64,000 nucleotides of DNA from Phaeobacter sp. G2 (GTDB lineage Bacteria > Pseudomonadota > Alphaproteobacteria > Rhodobacterales > Rhodobacteraceae). Positions 37,074 to 46,215 of the stretch are shown one piece after another (the stretch's first letter is position 1; every line of letters begins with the position of its first letter). The DNA is taken from assembly GCA_025163595.1 (NCBI GenBank), contig CP104100.1, forward strand, positions 3,286,001 to 3,350,000, written 5' to 3'. The notes beneath the pieces were generated by a model, which saw only the letters and a program-made list of their open reading frames with translations, did no database searches and was not told the origin of the DNA. A program made the translations under genes and the position numbers.

Positions 37074-38168
37074 TTACTGCATGGCAGGTAGATCACCGAC
37101 CGCCCCGCGCCCAAAGCCACGTCCGTCCAGTGACATCACGTAAAACTGTTCCCCCACCTCCAGGGCGCTGGTGGTGACGCCCAACCGTCCTGTAGGATCC
37201 TGCAGGTTGCGCAGGATATTGCCGCTTTCGTCAAATTGGATAACCATGCCCCGATGCACCGGAGCCGGGCGCACCAGATCTCCCAGCCGCCAGATGACCT
37301 TGCGCAGGAAGGGATAGGGCATCAGCTTTTCCGAGGGCAGGCGCGGGCTGGCGAAGGCCAGCCAAAAGGTTCCGTCTCCCTGGCGTTCCAGATTGTCGGG
37401 ATAACCAGGCAGATTGCCCAGAAACAGCTCCTGCTCGCCAGCCTTGTCACCGGTCAGCCAAAGCTTATGCACCCGCGCCCGCCCGGTTTCATTGATCAGG
37501 AGAAAATCCTCCTCCTGGGACAGGGCGACCCCATTGGTATATACAAAGCCGCTGGCGATTTTCTCTACCCTGCCATCGGGCAGACGGCGGGCAACATAGC
37601 CACTGTCGGATTGCTCCCAGATTGTCATCACCGAGGTCGGTTTGGTCCCGCCGAGTGTTTCCGGGTCAAAGCGATCCGACGAGTTGGAAAAATAGATCGT
37701 CCCATCGCGCGCGATATCCAATTGATTGGCATAGATAAGCGGCGCGCCCTCTACCTCTGTCACCAGGGTTTCCAGGCTGCCCGGTCCGGTCCAGCGCAGA
37801 ATGCCGCGATAGCTGTCGGCAATATAGAGCGCCCCATCCGGCCCCGCTTTGAGCCCCAGCGGACGCCCCCCGAGATCCTCAACCACCTGCGGGGCAGCAC
37901 CGTCGATTCGGTACAGTTTGCCCGCCAGATCAGTGGTATAGACCTTGCCATCCGGCATAACCGCCAGGTCTTCGGGACCAACGGCCCCGTCTGGCAGCAC
38001 AATCAGCTCCAGCGCCGCCATGGCGTCATTGGTTTCAAATTCACCGGTCAACGCAGGGGGCTGCAAAGGCCGATAGACCTGGGGGGTCAAGGGAACCGGC
38101 CAAAAAGCCAAATAGCCCAGGCCCAGGCCCAGCCCCAAGGCGAGCACCGCCAGCAAAGTCTTTCGCAT
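37074..38168 (-). CDS. SMP-30/strictosidine synthase-like beta-propeller protein
   Basis: A 364-residue protein with an N-terminal signal or anchor segment (LLAVLALGLGLGLGYLAFW, 4-22) and a six-bladed propeller. Repeated motifs are GPEDLAVMPDGKVYTTD, GRPLGLKAGPDGALYIAD, ANQLDIARDGTIYFSNSSDRF and GFVYTNGVALSQEEDFLLI, the pattern of strictosidine-synthase-like and adipocyte membrane-associated proteins, which hydrolyse lactones or esters. The periplasmic substrate is unknown. The ATG at 38168 has AGGAGATA before it; the frame runs on to 38411. It is divergent from an aminotransferase. Confidence 0.88.
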   Translation of the reverse strand: MRKTLLAVLALGLGLGLGYLAFWPVPLTPQVYRPLQPPALTGEFETNDAMAALELIVLPDGAVGPEDLAVMPDGKVYTTDLAGKLYRIDGAAPQVVEDLGGRPLGLKAGPDGALYIADSYRGILRWTGPGSLETLVTEVEGAPLIYANQLDIARDGTIYFSNSSDRFDPETLGGTKPTSVMTIWEQSDSGYVARRLPDGRVEKIASGFVYTNGVALSQEEDFLLINETGRARVHKLWLTGDKAGEQELFLGNLPGYPDNLERQGDGTFWLAFASPRLPSEKLMPYPFLRKVIWRLGDLVRPAPVHRGMVIQFDESGNILRNLQDPTGRLGVTTSALEVGEQFYVMSLDGRGFGRGAVGDLPAMQ

Positions 38169-38260
38169 TAAATATCTCCTTAAATTTGCGCCAGTCTGCT
38201 CTGGGTTGAAGCAACACGCAAGCCTTGCCGCAGGATGGCAATTTGCGCTATCTGCGCTGC

Positions 38261-39391
38261 ATGAAAACGCCTCGCTATACCCCGCTTGCCCTGTCGCTGC
38301 CCTCCACCGTGCCTTTTGTCGGCCCCGAAACCCAGGAGCGCAGCCGTGGCAAAGCCTTTGCTGCCCGGCTTGGCGCCAATGAAAACATCTTTGGCCCCTC
38401 GCCACTGGCAATCAACGCCATGCAACAGGCCGCTGAAGAGATTTGGAAATATGGCGATGCCCAAAGCCATGATCTGGTCCAGGCGCTGGCCGCCCATCAC
38501 GGTATTCCAGCGCAAAACATCCTAGTTGGCGAAGGTATCGACGGGTTGTTGGGCTATCTGGTGCGGCTGCTGATTGGCCCCGGTGATGCGGTTGTCACCT
38601 CGCAAGGCGCCTACCCCACCTTCAACTACCATGTGGCCGGCTTTGGCGGCGCCCTGCATATGGTGCCCTATCGGGACGATCACGAAGACATCCAGGCGCT
38701 GTTTGCCAAGGCGGCCGACGTGGATGCAAAACTGGTCTATCTCTCCAATCCCGACAACCCCATGGGCAGCTGGCACCGGGGGCAGGACATTGTCGCAGCA
38801 TTGGCGGATCTGCCTGAGGGCGCTTTGCTTTTGCTGGACGAAGCCTATGTGGAATGTGCGCCTGAAGGTACCGCAGCACCGGTCGATATCAACGACCCCC
38901 GTGTTATCCGCATGCGCACCTTCTCCAAGGCCTATGGCATGGCCGGCGCCCGCGTGGGCTATGCGCTGGCGCAGGCAGATCTGATCCTTGCCTTCAACAA
39001 GGTGCGCAACCACTTTGGCATGAACCGCACGGCCCAGGCCGGGGCGCTGGCCGCCCTGCAGGATCAAAATTGGCTGACCCATGTTCAAGGTGAAATTGCC
39101 ACCGCCCGTAACCATATCACCGAGATTGCTGCGGAAAACGGCCTCACCGCCCTGCCCTCGGCCACCAATTTTGTGGCGGTAGACTGTGGCAAGGACGGGG
39201 ATTTTGCCAAAGCCGTGCTGGATTCTCTTCTGGCGCAGGATGTCTTTGTGCGCATGCCCTTTGCGGCGCCGCAAAATCGCTGCATCCGGGTCAGCTGTGG
39301 CCCCGACGAAGACCTGGCGCTGTTTGCCGCTGCTCTGCCCGTTGCGCTCGCAGCGGCCCGCTCTGCCTGCGCTGCGGATATTGCCTCCTAG
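38261..39391 (+). CDS. PLP-dependent class I/II aminotransferase (HisC-like)
   Basis: A 376-residue fold-type I aminotransferase. The N-terminal LGANENIFGPSPLAI (about 37-51) is the HisC-type substrate segment. The PLP contacts include SNPDNPMGSW, LLDEAYVEC and the lysine in FSKAYGMAGARVGY (about 223-236). The C-terminal PFAAPQNRCIRVSCG holds the substrate-binding Arg. It could be a second histidinol-phosphate aminotransferase or an aromatic or other amino-acid aminotransferase; no his gene is nearby. The ATG at 38261 fits the family length. Divergent from the SMP-30-like gene. Confidence 0.88.
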   Translation: MKTPRYTPLALSLPSTVPFVGPETQERSRGKAFAARLGANENIFGPSPLAINAMQQAAEEIWKYGDAQSHDLVQALAAHHGIPAQNILVGEGIDGLLGYLVRLLIGPGDAVVTSQGAYPTFNYHVAGFGGALHMVPYRDDHEDIQALFAKAADVDAKLVYLSNPDNPMGSWHRGQDIVAALADLPEGALLLLDEAYVECAPEGTAAPVDINDPRVIRMRTFSKAYGMAGARVGYALAQADLILAFNKVRNHFGMNRTAQAGALAALQDQNWLTHVQGEIATARNHITEIAAENGLTALPSATNFVAVDCGKDGDFAKAVLDSLLAQDVFVRMPFAAPQNRCIRVSCGPDEDLALFAAALPVALAAARSACAADIAS

Positions 39392-39543
39392 AGTTACGTC
39401 CAGCCGGTCACACAGGCAATTGCCTAGAAAGCCGACCCAATCGGGTAGCCCAATCAGACCAGCTGCAAAAATCGCGGTGGTTTTACCGGACTTTCATCCC
39501 TGGCGCGCTAGGTTCTAGGGGGAGACCCTCAGGAGGCCACGCC

Positions 39544-39771
39544 ATGGACTATAATCAGGACAACAGAAATCCGCCGCAAACGGGCTCTGCCCAGGCGCCG
39601 GAACCGATTGATCTCTTTGCCGCCGCACTCTCCTTTATCGGCTTAAACCTGATGTGGGTATTCTTTGCCGGTTGGATGTTGTTTGGCATGGTGCCAGTGC
39701 TGATGTTTGCACTGTTTCTCAATCACCTCATTGACCGCCTCGAAGACCACCTGCAGCACCCCGACACCTGA
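39544..39771 (+). CDS. Small membrane protein, unknown function
   Basis: A 75-residue protein with a hydrophilic Gln/Asn-rich N-terminus and one long or two short hydrophobic segments (LFAAALSFIGLNLMWVFFAG, then MLFGMVPVLMFALFLNHL), ending in the charged DRLEDHLQHPDT. The start has an excellent AGGAGG site at 39531-39536. I do not recognise a family. It stands alone and converges with the aminotransferase class V gene. Confidence 0.75.
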   Translation: MDYNQDNRNPPQTGSAQAPEPIDLFAAALSFIGLNLMWVFFAGWMLFGMVPVLMFALFLNHLIDRLEDHLQHPDT

Positions 39772-39954
39772 CGACCTGCAACCCGGTGCCCGCCAAGCAA
39801 CGCCCAGGCGCAACCCGCGCGCCTGCTGTTCCCCCGGCTCAGGAGCCTGAGGGACACTGCACCGCAGGTGTGGCCCCGGGGAGCCAGACCATGAGGTCTG
39901 CCCACCGAGTTCTAGCCAGTGGTCAGGCACTGGCGCAAACGCCATAGGCGCCGC
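39772..39954. other. Convergent intergenic stretch with GC-rich hairpins
   Basis: A CAGGCGC/GCGCCTG repeat (about 39804-39824) and a CTCAGG/CCTGAG repeat (about 39838-39851) lie between the small membrane protein gene and the class V aminotransferase. They probably act as terminators. No gene is seen. Confidence 0.4.
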
Positions 39955-41184
39955 TTAGCCCTGCGCGCCCGCTGCCAAGGCCTGCGCCGCCGCGCTCAAG
40001 CCGCCAGCCCCATGGGGGATCTCCAGCGCCTGCATCCCGGTCTCGATGCCGCCCAGCAGCCCCATGATCATCTGACCGTTTACATGCCCCATATGGCCAA
40101 GGCGGAAATAGCCGTGCCACGCAGGGCTGCCCGCGGGCGCCAAGCCCAGGCCAATCCCCAGCGTTAGCCCCAGGTTCTGCTCCAACCACGCGCGCAGTTC
40201 GCTGGCGCGCGGCGCAGGCAGCTGCAACGCCGTGACCGCATGCGAACGCAACGCAGGATCCGTTACATTCATCCGCAGCCCCTGCTCGGGCGCATCAATT
40301 TGTCCCCAGGTCTCACAGGCGGCCCAGATTGCCTGGGCCAGGGTGGCATGTCGGGCCCAGACCTGCTGCAGACCTTCGCCGTGGATCAGGTCCAAAGCGG
40401 CGCGCAGCCCGTACAGGTGATGTGTCGGGGCGGTGCCGCCAAAATACTGGTAGAACTCCTGCGGGGTGGCCCGTGGGGTCCAATCCCAATAGCGGCTGAT
40501 CCTTGGCAGACCGGCGCGGGCCTCGGCCGCCTTGTCGTTGAAAAACACAAAGCTCACCCCCGCCGGGGTCATCAGCCCCTTCTGACAGGCCGCAACCATG
40601 ACATCGACGCCCCAGGCATCCATTTCAAAACGGTCACAGCCCAAGGAGGCGATGCAATCCGTCATCAGCAAGGCCGGGTGCCCCGCCGCATCCATCACCG
40701 CGCGCAGGGCCGCGATGTCATTGCGAATGGAGCTGGAGGTATCCACATGCACCCCCAGAACCGCCTTGATGTCATGCGCCCTATCCGCAGTCAGCCGCTC
40801 CGCCACCTGGGTTAGATCCCAGGCCGCAGCCGTACCAAAGTCAAGCACTTCAACCTCGATCCCCAGGGCCTCGGCCATTTCTGACCAGCCGATGGCAAAG
40901 CGCCCCGAGGCCGGCACCAGCACCCGGTCCCCGGGCTGCAGGGTATTCATCAGCGCCGCTTCCCAGGCGCCATGGCCATTGGCGATATAGATCGCCACAA
41001 AATGAGCGGTGCCAGCCAAGGCCTTGAGATCCGGCACTAGACTGTCGGTGAGGGTCACAAGTTCGCCTGCATAAATATTGGGCGAAGGCCGATGCATTGC
41101 CTGCAGCACCGGGTCCGGGATCACGGAGGGGCCCGGAATGGCCAAATAGGGCCGACCGCCCGATGGGTTTGAGGTTGCACGCAT
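39955..41184 (-). CDS. Class V aminotransferase (alanine/serine-glyoxylate type)
   Basis: A 409-residue PLP enzyme of the AGXT/SPT group, which moves amino groups between alanine or serine and glyoxylate or pyruvate. The opening YLAIPGPSVIPDPVLQAM (13-30) is typical. The PLP site includes HVDTSSSIRND, MTDCIASLG and the Schiff-base lysine in ACQKGLMTPAG. The C-terminal domain is rich in Ala, Gly and Leu. In roseobacters such enzymes feed the serine cycle and photorespiration-like C2 metabolism. Start ATG at 41184; the frame extends to 41391 without support. Confidence 0.9.
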   Translation of the reverse strand: MRATSNPSGGRPYLAIPGPSVIPDPVLQAMHRPSPNIYAGELVTLTDSLVPDLKALAGTAHFVAIYIANGHGAWEAALMNTLQPGDRVLVPASGRFAIGWSEMAEALGIEVEVLDFGTAAAWDLTQVAERLTADRAHDIKAVLGVHVDTSSSIRNDIAALRAVMDAAGHPALLMTDCIASLGCDRFEMDAWGVDVMVAACQKGLMTPAGVSFVFFNDKAAEARAGLPRISRYWDWTPRATPQEFYQYFGGTAPTHHLYGLRAALDLIHGEGLQQVWARHATLAQAIWAACETWGQIDAPEQGLRMNVTDPALRSHAVTALQLPAPRASELRAWLEQNLGLTLGIGLGLAPAGSPAWHGYFRLGHMGHVNGQMIMGLLGGIETGMQALEIPHGAGGLSAAAQALAAGAQG

Positions 41185-41456
41185 CTGTATTGTCCCAAAT
41201 AGGATCGGCCCCGCCTCCTGCGGCCCCCGACCAGGTGAATTTCGGGCTAACCCTAGCCTGCACTTTGGCGAGGTCAATTGCGGAAATCCCCTGTCCGCAG
41301 CCCGGCAATTGCTTTCAGCGCCGGGGGTGGGAGCGCCAAGAGGAGCAGCACAACGCTTGCACCCCGGCCATGAGCTGCTTAAATGGCCCAATCAAGTCAC
41401 GAGAAGGCGCCAGATGACACCTCAGTTTCGACGCTCTCCAGCCGGGCAATCCCATT

Positions 41457-43316
41457 ATGAGCAATGAACACACCTCCTCCCGCGAGCTGTTGGGCTGGCT
41501 TTGGCGCGGCTATCTGCGTCAGTACATGGGGCTCTTGGGCATCGCGGTTGTCTTTATGCTGGTTGAAGGCGCCACAATGGGCGCGCTTGGCTACATGATG
41601 CAGCCGATGTTCGATCTGGTCTTTGTCGCCGGCAATACCAATGCGCTGTTCTGGGTCAGCCTGGCCTTTCTGGCCATCTTCTCTTTACGTGGTATTTCCA
41701 GCGTCACCCAGAAGGTGCTGCTCAGCAAGGTTTCGCAGACCTCTGCTGCGGGTCTGCGTAAGGACATGCTGGCGCGCCTAATCCGCCAGGATCCCTCCTT
41801 TCACCAGTCCCATGCCCCCGGATTGCTGTTGCAGCGGGTGCAAAGCGATGTCAGCGCGATCAATGCGGTCTGGCAGGCGATGATCACCGGTGCGGGCCGC
41901 GATCTGGTGGCCTTGGTCGCGGTGCTGAGTGTCGCCGTCAGCATTGATTGGCGCTGGACCGCCATTTTGCTCATTGGCGTTCCAGGGCTGTTGCTGCCGA
42001 TCTCCCTGTTGCAGAAATATGTCCGCCGCAGGGCCTCGGAGGCGCGCGACCTTGGCGCTACCCTGGCCACCCGGCTGGATGAGATCTTTCATGGCATCGT
42101 GCCGATCAAGCTCAACAATCTCGAAGAGTATCAACTCAAGCGGTTCTCCGATCACACCGACAATTTTGTCAAAGCCGAGGTGAAATCCGCCTTTGGCACC
42201 TCGGCGATCTCCGGCATGACCGATATTATGGCCGGTGTCGGCTTTATGGCGGTGCTGCTCTATGGCGGCTCTGAAATCATTGCCGGCGAAAAGTCCGTTG
42301 GCCAATTCATGAGCTTCTTCACCTCAATTGGTCTTTCCTTTGAGCCCATGCGCCGTCTGGCCAATATCTCCGGCATCTGGCAGGCCGCCGCCGCCGCCCT
42401 GGAACGGATCAAGGCGCTGATGGATGCGCCAATCCTGCTCACCTCCCCCGACAGCCCCAAACCCGCCCCCCAAGGCCTGCCTGGCATTCACCTGAAAGAT
42501 GTCACGCTGAATTATGGCGAGGCGGAAATCCTGCGCGCGCTGACACTTGACGCCGAAGCGGGCAAGACCACCGCCCTGGTGGGCGCCTCCGGGGCTGGTA
42601 AATCCACCATTTTCAACCTGTTGACCCGCATGGTCGATCCTCAGCACGGCACCGTGCAGATCAATGACACCAGCGTTGCCGATCTGGCCACCAAGGATCT
42701 GCGCGGCATGTTTTCCGTGGTCACCCAAGAAGGCCTGCTGTTTGACGAAACCCTGCGTGAAAACATCGTTCTGGGCCGTACCGATGTCAGCGATGAAGAC
42801 CTGAAAAAAGCGCTGGAAGACTCCCATGTGGCGGATTTTCTGGAAAAGCTGCCTGATGGGTTGGAGACCCTCGTGGGTCCGCGCGGCTCAGCGCTTTCTG
42901 GTGGGCAACGCCAGCGGGTGGTGATTGCCCGCGCCCTGTTGCGCGATACGCCGGTACTGTTGCTGGACGAAGCCACCTCGGCGCTGGATGCACAGTCCGA
43001 AAAGGTGGTGCAACAGGCGCTGGACAGCCTCGCAGGTGGGCGCACCACCCTGGTGATCGCCCATCGCCTGTCCACCGTGCGCAACGCCGACAAGATCATC
43101 GTGATGGAGCGGGGTCAGGTGGCCGATCAGGGCACCCACCAGGAGTTGATCGAACGCGGTGGCATCTATGCCGATCTCTACCGGTTGCAGTTTCAGGATG
43201 GCAAAACCCTGCTCGACCCAAAAGGCATGGCCGCGCAGCAGCCTACAGCCCGGGCACAGGAGCAAACGGTGCCAAATGGCTGGATCCGGCGCTTGATGAC
43301 GCGGATCCTGGGCTGA
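41457..43316 (+). CDS. ABC exporter, permease and ATPase fused (MsbA-like)
   Basis: A 619-residue half-transporter. Six transmembrane helices lie in 1-320, and the nucleotide-binding domain has Walker A GASGAGKST at 376-384, a signature LSGGQ at 480-484, and Walker B VLLLDEATSALD near 500. The layout is that of the MsbA/LipidA or peptide exporters; it should act as a homodimer in the inner membrane. The N-terminal ELLGWLWRGYLRQYMGLLGI is a common start of the MsbA-like group. Lipid export is plausible but not proven. It stands alone, upstream of a convergent glycosyltransferase. Confidence 0.93.
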   Translation: MSNEHTSSRELLGWLWRGYLRQYMGLLGIAVVFMLVEGATMGALGYMMQPMFDLVFVAGNTNALFWVSLAFLAIFSLRGISSVTQKVLLSKVSQTSAAGLRKDMLARLIRQDPSFHQSHAPGLLLQRVQSDVSAINAVWQAMITGAGRDLVALVAVLSVAVSIDWRWTAILLIGVPGLLLPISLLQKYVRRRASEARDLGATLATRLDEIFHGIVPIKLNNLEEYQLKRFSDHTDNFVKAEVKSAFGTSAISGMTDIMAGVGFMAVLLYGGSEIIAGEKSVGQFMSFFTSIGLSFEPMRRLANISGIWQAAAAALERIKALMDAPILLTSPDSPKPAPQGLPGIHLKDVTLNYGEAEILRALTLDAEAGKTTALVGASGAGKSTIFNLLTRMVDPQHGTVQINDTSVADLATKDLRGMFSVVTQEGLLFDETLRENIVLGRTDVSDEDLKKALEDSHVADFLEKLPDGLETLVGPRGSALSGGQRQRVVIARALLRDTPVLLLDEATSALDAQSEKVVQQALDSLAGGRTTLVIAHRLSTVRNADKIIVMERGQVADQGTHQELIERGGIYADLYRLQFQDGKTLLDPKGMAAQQPTARAQEQTVPNGWIRRLMTRILG

Positions 43317-43359
43317 CCCCCGGCCGCCCTTCCCGGCGCGGCGCTATTCCGAGCAGTGG

Positions 43360-44049
43360 CTATTTTTGATAGTCGCGCGCCAGTTTGTCGGGTTCAGCCC
43401 CCAGGAAATAGCGCAACAGGGTCCAGAGATTGCCCGCACCGCGGCGCAGCCAGCCGTCCCGTTGATAGCGCGCGGCGCTGGTCAAGGCGGTGATCGGTAG
43501 CGCCGTCAGGCCGGTGAGGCGGCGCACCAGGGCCACATCCTCCATCAAGGGCTGATCAGGGTATTCTCCGGCCGACACATAGACCGCACGCGGGATCAGC
43601 AGCCCCTGATCGCCATAGGGCAGCCCAAAAACCCGCGCCCGAAAGTTTGCCCAGCCTGCCACCCATGCGGGCCAGGCTCCTTTGGTGCGAAATTTCAGTT
43701 GGAAGTAGCCAGGCTGTCCCACGTCTCCCGCGCCCGCCTGCAGATGTGCCGCCACCGCTGCAGCCCAGCCCGGGGCCAGTTGCGTATCCGCATGCAGCAC
43801 CAGCAACCACTCCCCACGGGCAGCAGCACAGCCCCGGCGCAGCTGACCACCGCGCGATGCAGCGCCGCTGACCAGCTCCGCCCCGGCCTCTTCTGCCAGT
43901 TGCAGTGTTGCATCGCCAGAGCCGCCATCGCTGATCACCAGCTCCCGGATCAGCCCCTCCGCCAGCCCCTCCATCAAGGCTTCCAGGCAGCGCGGCAGCT
44001 CGGCAGCCGCATTCAGGGTGGGTATCACGACAGTAATCGGCGCGGGCAT
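43360..44049 (-). CDS. Family 2 glycosyltransferase (TIGR04283-like)
   Basis: A 229-residue GT-A glycosyltransferase. The nucleotide-sugar site reads ITVVIPTLNAAAELPRCLEAL (4-24) and DGGSGDAT (about 41-48), with the metal-binding LVLHADTQL region near 81. The GYFQLKFR and GLPYGDQGLLIPRAVY segments fit the TIGR04283 family, some members of which sit in putative arsenosugar clusters. No arsenic gene is next to it. The ATG at 44049 follows CAGGAAA. A 12-bp inverted repeat lies between it and the divergent ygfZ-like gene. Confidence 0.88.
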   Translation of the reverse strand: MPAPITVVIPTLNAAAELPRCLEALMEGLAEGLIRELVISDGGSGDATLQLAEEAGAELVSGAASRGGQLRRGCAAARGEWLLVLHADTQLAPGWAAAVAAHLQAGAGDVGQPGYFQLKFRTKGAWPAWVAGWANFRARVFGLPYGDQGLLIPRAVYVSAGEYPDQPLMEDVALVRRLTGLTALPITALTSAARYQRDGWLRRGAGNLWTLLRYFLGAEPDKLARDYQK

Positions 44050-44076
44050 GGTGTTTTCCTGGTTCAACTCAGATCT

Positions 44077-44112
44077 CATTCCTATATCACTAGGCTACGG
44101 GATATAGGAATG
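44077..44112. promoter_or_regulatory. 12-bp perfect inverted repeat between divergent genes
   Basis: CATTCCTATATC (44077-44088) is the reverse complement of GATATAGGAATG (44101-44112), with a 12-base spacer. It is centred between the glycosyltransferase start (44049) and the ygfZ-like start (44209), as expected of an operator serving two divergent promoters. A TTGACC hexamer starts at 44116. Confidence 0.5.
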
Positions 44113-44208
44113 GGCTTGACCATACCTCGACGGACAGACCCGCCCTGAGACTAAGACCACACCACCGCCCGCAGGCATGAAAGCCCGGGCAGCTTTGGAG
44201 ACAACAGC

Positions 44209-44943
44209 ATGCGCGCGCGCAAAATTCTTCGCCTATCCGGGGCAGATGCCCGCGATTTTCTACAGGGGCTGATCACCAGTGATGTGAGCAAGATTGACCA
44301 GGGTTTGGTCTATGCCGCCCTGCTGACGCCCCAGGGCAAATATCTCGCCGATTTCTTTCTGGCCGCTGATGGCGCGGATGTGCTGCTGGATGCAGATGCG
44401 GATCAGGCCGAGGCCCTGCTCAAGCGGCTCACCATGTATCGTTTGCGCTCCAAGGTCGACATCACCCCAACTGACCTACAGGTGATGCGCGGCACCGGCC
44501 CCGCCCCCGCAGGCGCCCTGGCGGATCCGCGCCATGGGGATCTGGGCTGGCGGCTGATCGGAACCCAGGGCGGCGAGGATGACAGCGACTGGGAGGCGCT
44601 GCATGTTGCCCATTGCATCCCGCGCAGCGGTATCGAGCTGGGACCAGACAGCTATATTCTGGAGGCCGGATTTGAGGCCCTGAACGGGGTGGATTTCCGC
44701 AAAGGCTGCTATGTCGGCCAAGAGGTCACCGCCCGCATGAAACACAAGACCGAGCTGCGCAAAGGGCTGCGCGTGGTGGAAATCAGCGGCGCAGCGCCTG
44801 TGGGCAGCGACATCACCGCCGGTGGAAAGGTGGTCGGAACCCTGTTCAGCCAATCCGGTGGCCGCGCGATTGCCTATCTGCGCTTTGACCGCGCCAAGGA
44901 AGAGATGGCCGCAGGCGAGGCCCAGTTGCACTGGCAGACCTGA
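44209..44943 (+). CDS. CAF17/YgfZ Fe-S cluster assembly factor
   Basis: A 244-residue folate-binding-fold protein of the YgfZ/IBA57 group, which helps mature certain [4Fe-4S] enzymes. The signature KGCYVGQE is at 165-172 with its Cys167. The N-terminal half is aminomethyltransferase-like (DFLQGLITSDVSKI, LLTPQGKYLADFF), and the C-terminal part is a small barrel. The length is at the lower end for the family. It is divergent from the glycosyltransferase. Confidence 0.93.
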   Translation: MRARKILRLSGADARDFLQGLITSDVSKIDQGLVYAALLTPQGKYLADFFLAADGADVLLDADADQAEALLKRLTMYRLRSKVDITPTDLQVMRGTGPAPAGALADPRHGDLGWRLIGTQGGEDDSDWEALHVAHCIPRSGIELGPDSYILEAGFEALNGVDFRKGCYVGQEVTARMKHKTELRKGLRVVEISGAAPVGSDITAGGKVVGTLFSQSGGRAIAYLRFDRAKEEMAAGEAQLHWQT

Positions 44944-45096
44944 CGGGCTAGGCTCTATTTCTCGACAGACTGCAAATTTTTTCTCGCCTTATCATTTTGT
45001 TACACCTTTACAGCCAAGCCTGTTCCCTAGGACGGCTCCTCTCTCTATTTTCCCCAGAGAGGTACGTTTCAGCAAACCTATTTTCTCGGAGTCCCC

Positions 45097-45657
45097 ATGC
45101 GCCGCCATTGCCTTGCTCTTGCCCTGACCATCCTGCCAGCCCTGCCCGCCACAGCCCAGTACTGGGAATTTGGCGACTGGCGTGTCTTTGTTGAAACACA
45201 TGAATCCACCGAACACACCAGCCATACCTGCACCGCCTCGACCGGTGGCGATGGCGACCCCTCGCTGCGATTGTCGGTCTATGATCTGGATGGCGGCCCT
45301 CCTGATAGCTATCCGGCGCCAACGCTCTACGAATCCGCCGTCCGCGGCTATCCTACGCAGGTGCAAAACGGCCAGGCGGTGGGCTTTGTCTTTGACCAGC
45401 AAGCCGCCTTTTATGCCATCGCCAATGGCTATTTCGACGCCGATGGCTTTGCCCAGGCTGAAGCCGCCCCGCGCTGGCAAGACACTATCAACATGCTGCG
45501 CTGGATGAAGGCTGGCCAGTCCATTGATATCCGCACAGTCCAGCCCTACGGCCCCGGCCAACCGGTCATGCAGGCCTCGCTGCGAGGATTTACTGCCGCC
45601 TATGGCAAGATGATGGATGAATGTGGCTTCTCGATCGAGATCACCGATCCCAGCTAA
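45097..45657 (+). CDS. Periplasmic protein of unknown function
   Basis: A 186-residue protein with a signal peptide (MRRHCLALALTILPALPATA, cleavage near 20). The mature start YWEFGDWRVFVETHES, the single internal cysteine pair (about 46 and 176) and the late SLRGFTAAYGKMMDECGF segment recall invasion-associated-locus-B-like proteins, but the match is weak. It converges with the HAD phosphatase gene. Confidence 0.75.
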   Translation: MRRHCLALALTILPALPATAQYWEFGDWRVFVETHESTEHTSHTCTASTGGDGDPSLRLSVYDLDGGPPDSYPAPTLYESAVRGYPTQVQNGQAVGFVFDQQAAFYAIANGYFDADGFAQAEAAPRWQDTINMLRWMKAGQSIDIRTVQPYGPGQPVMQASLRGFTAAYGKMMDECGFSIEITDPS

Positions 45658-45750
45658 CAGCTGGACCCGGTCCCAGTTCGTGCCACCGGCAGTGTTTCTG
45701 ACAGCCTTACCCCCAGAAGTCTGGCACGCGGAGGCAGGTTTTGCCTTGGG

Positions 45751-46215
45751 TCAGAAATCCCCCGGCGCGCATTGCAGGCAGGTCAGCCCCTCTGCGCGCC
45801 ACAGATCCACCACCGAGCTGCGATCATCCACAACGATCCAGGGCTCAAAGCCATCCGCCCGCATCTCTGCCAGCAACCGCCGCTTCACATCCGGGTCGCT
45901 CATTTCGTCCTGCCCCGTTGGCCGCAGATAAAGCGCATCACAGGCCAGGTCGTTTGCCGCCAACCAGGCCTGGGTGTACTCTGTCCAGCCTGCGGGGCGC
46001 CCGGAACAGATCACGATGGTTTCGCCCACCTGTTTGAGCCGCCGCAGCAGATGCGCCACCGGGGCGATGACTTCGGCCTCGGCCATGGCCTGATGAAAGG
46101 CCTCCCAGTTCTTCACCTCGCCATGCACCAGATGCCCCAGCCGGGGCGCATCAAATTGGGCAAGGGTGCCATCGACATCAAAAACGACACAGGGCCGTCC
46201 GGTTTCAGAGCGCAT
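45751..46215 (-). CDS. HAD phosphatase resembling the T4 polynucleotide kinase 3'-phosphatase
   Basis: A 154-residue HAD enzyme. Motif I is DVDGT (13-17), motif II SGR (71-73), motif III Lys111, motif IV DD (130-131). The closing pattern W-R-x2-G-x2-C-x-Q-x3-G-D-F (139-154) matches the end of the T4 polynucleotide kinase phosphatase domain as I remember it, as does the WxEYTQAWL region. That enzyme removes 3'-phosphates from nucleic-acid ends and 3'-NMPs. The ATG at 46215 has an AGGAGG site; it overlaps the preceding gene by 11 bases. Last gene of the importer operon. Confidence 0.85.
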   Translation of the reverse strand: MRSETGRPCVVFDVDGTLAQFDAPRLGHLVHGEVKNWEAFHQAMAEAEVIAPVAHLLRRLKQVGETIVICSGRPAGWTEYTQAWLAANDLACDALYLRPTGQDEMSDPDVKRRLLAEMRADGFEPWIVVDDRSSVVDLWRAEGLTCLQCAPGDF

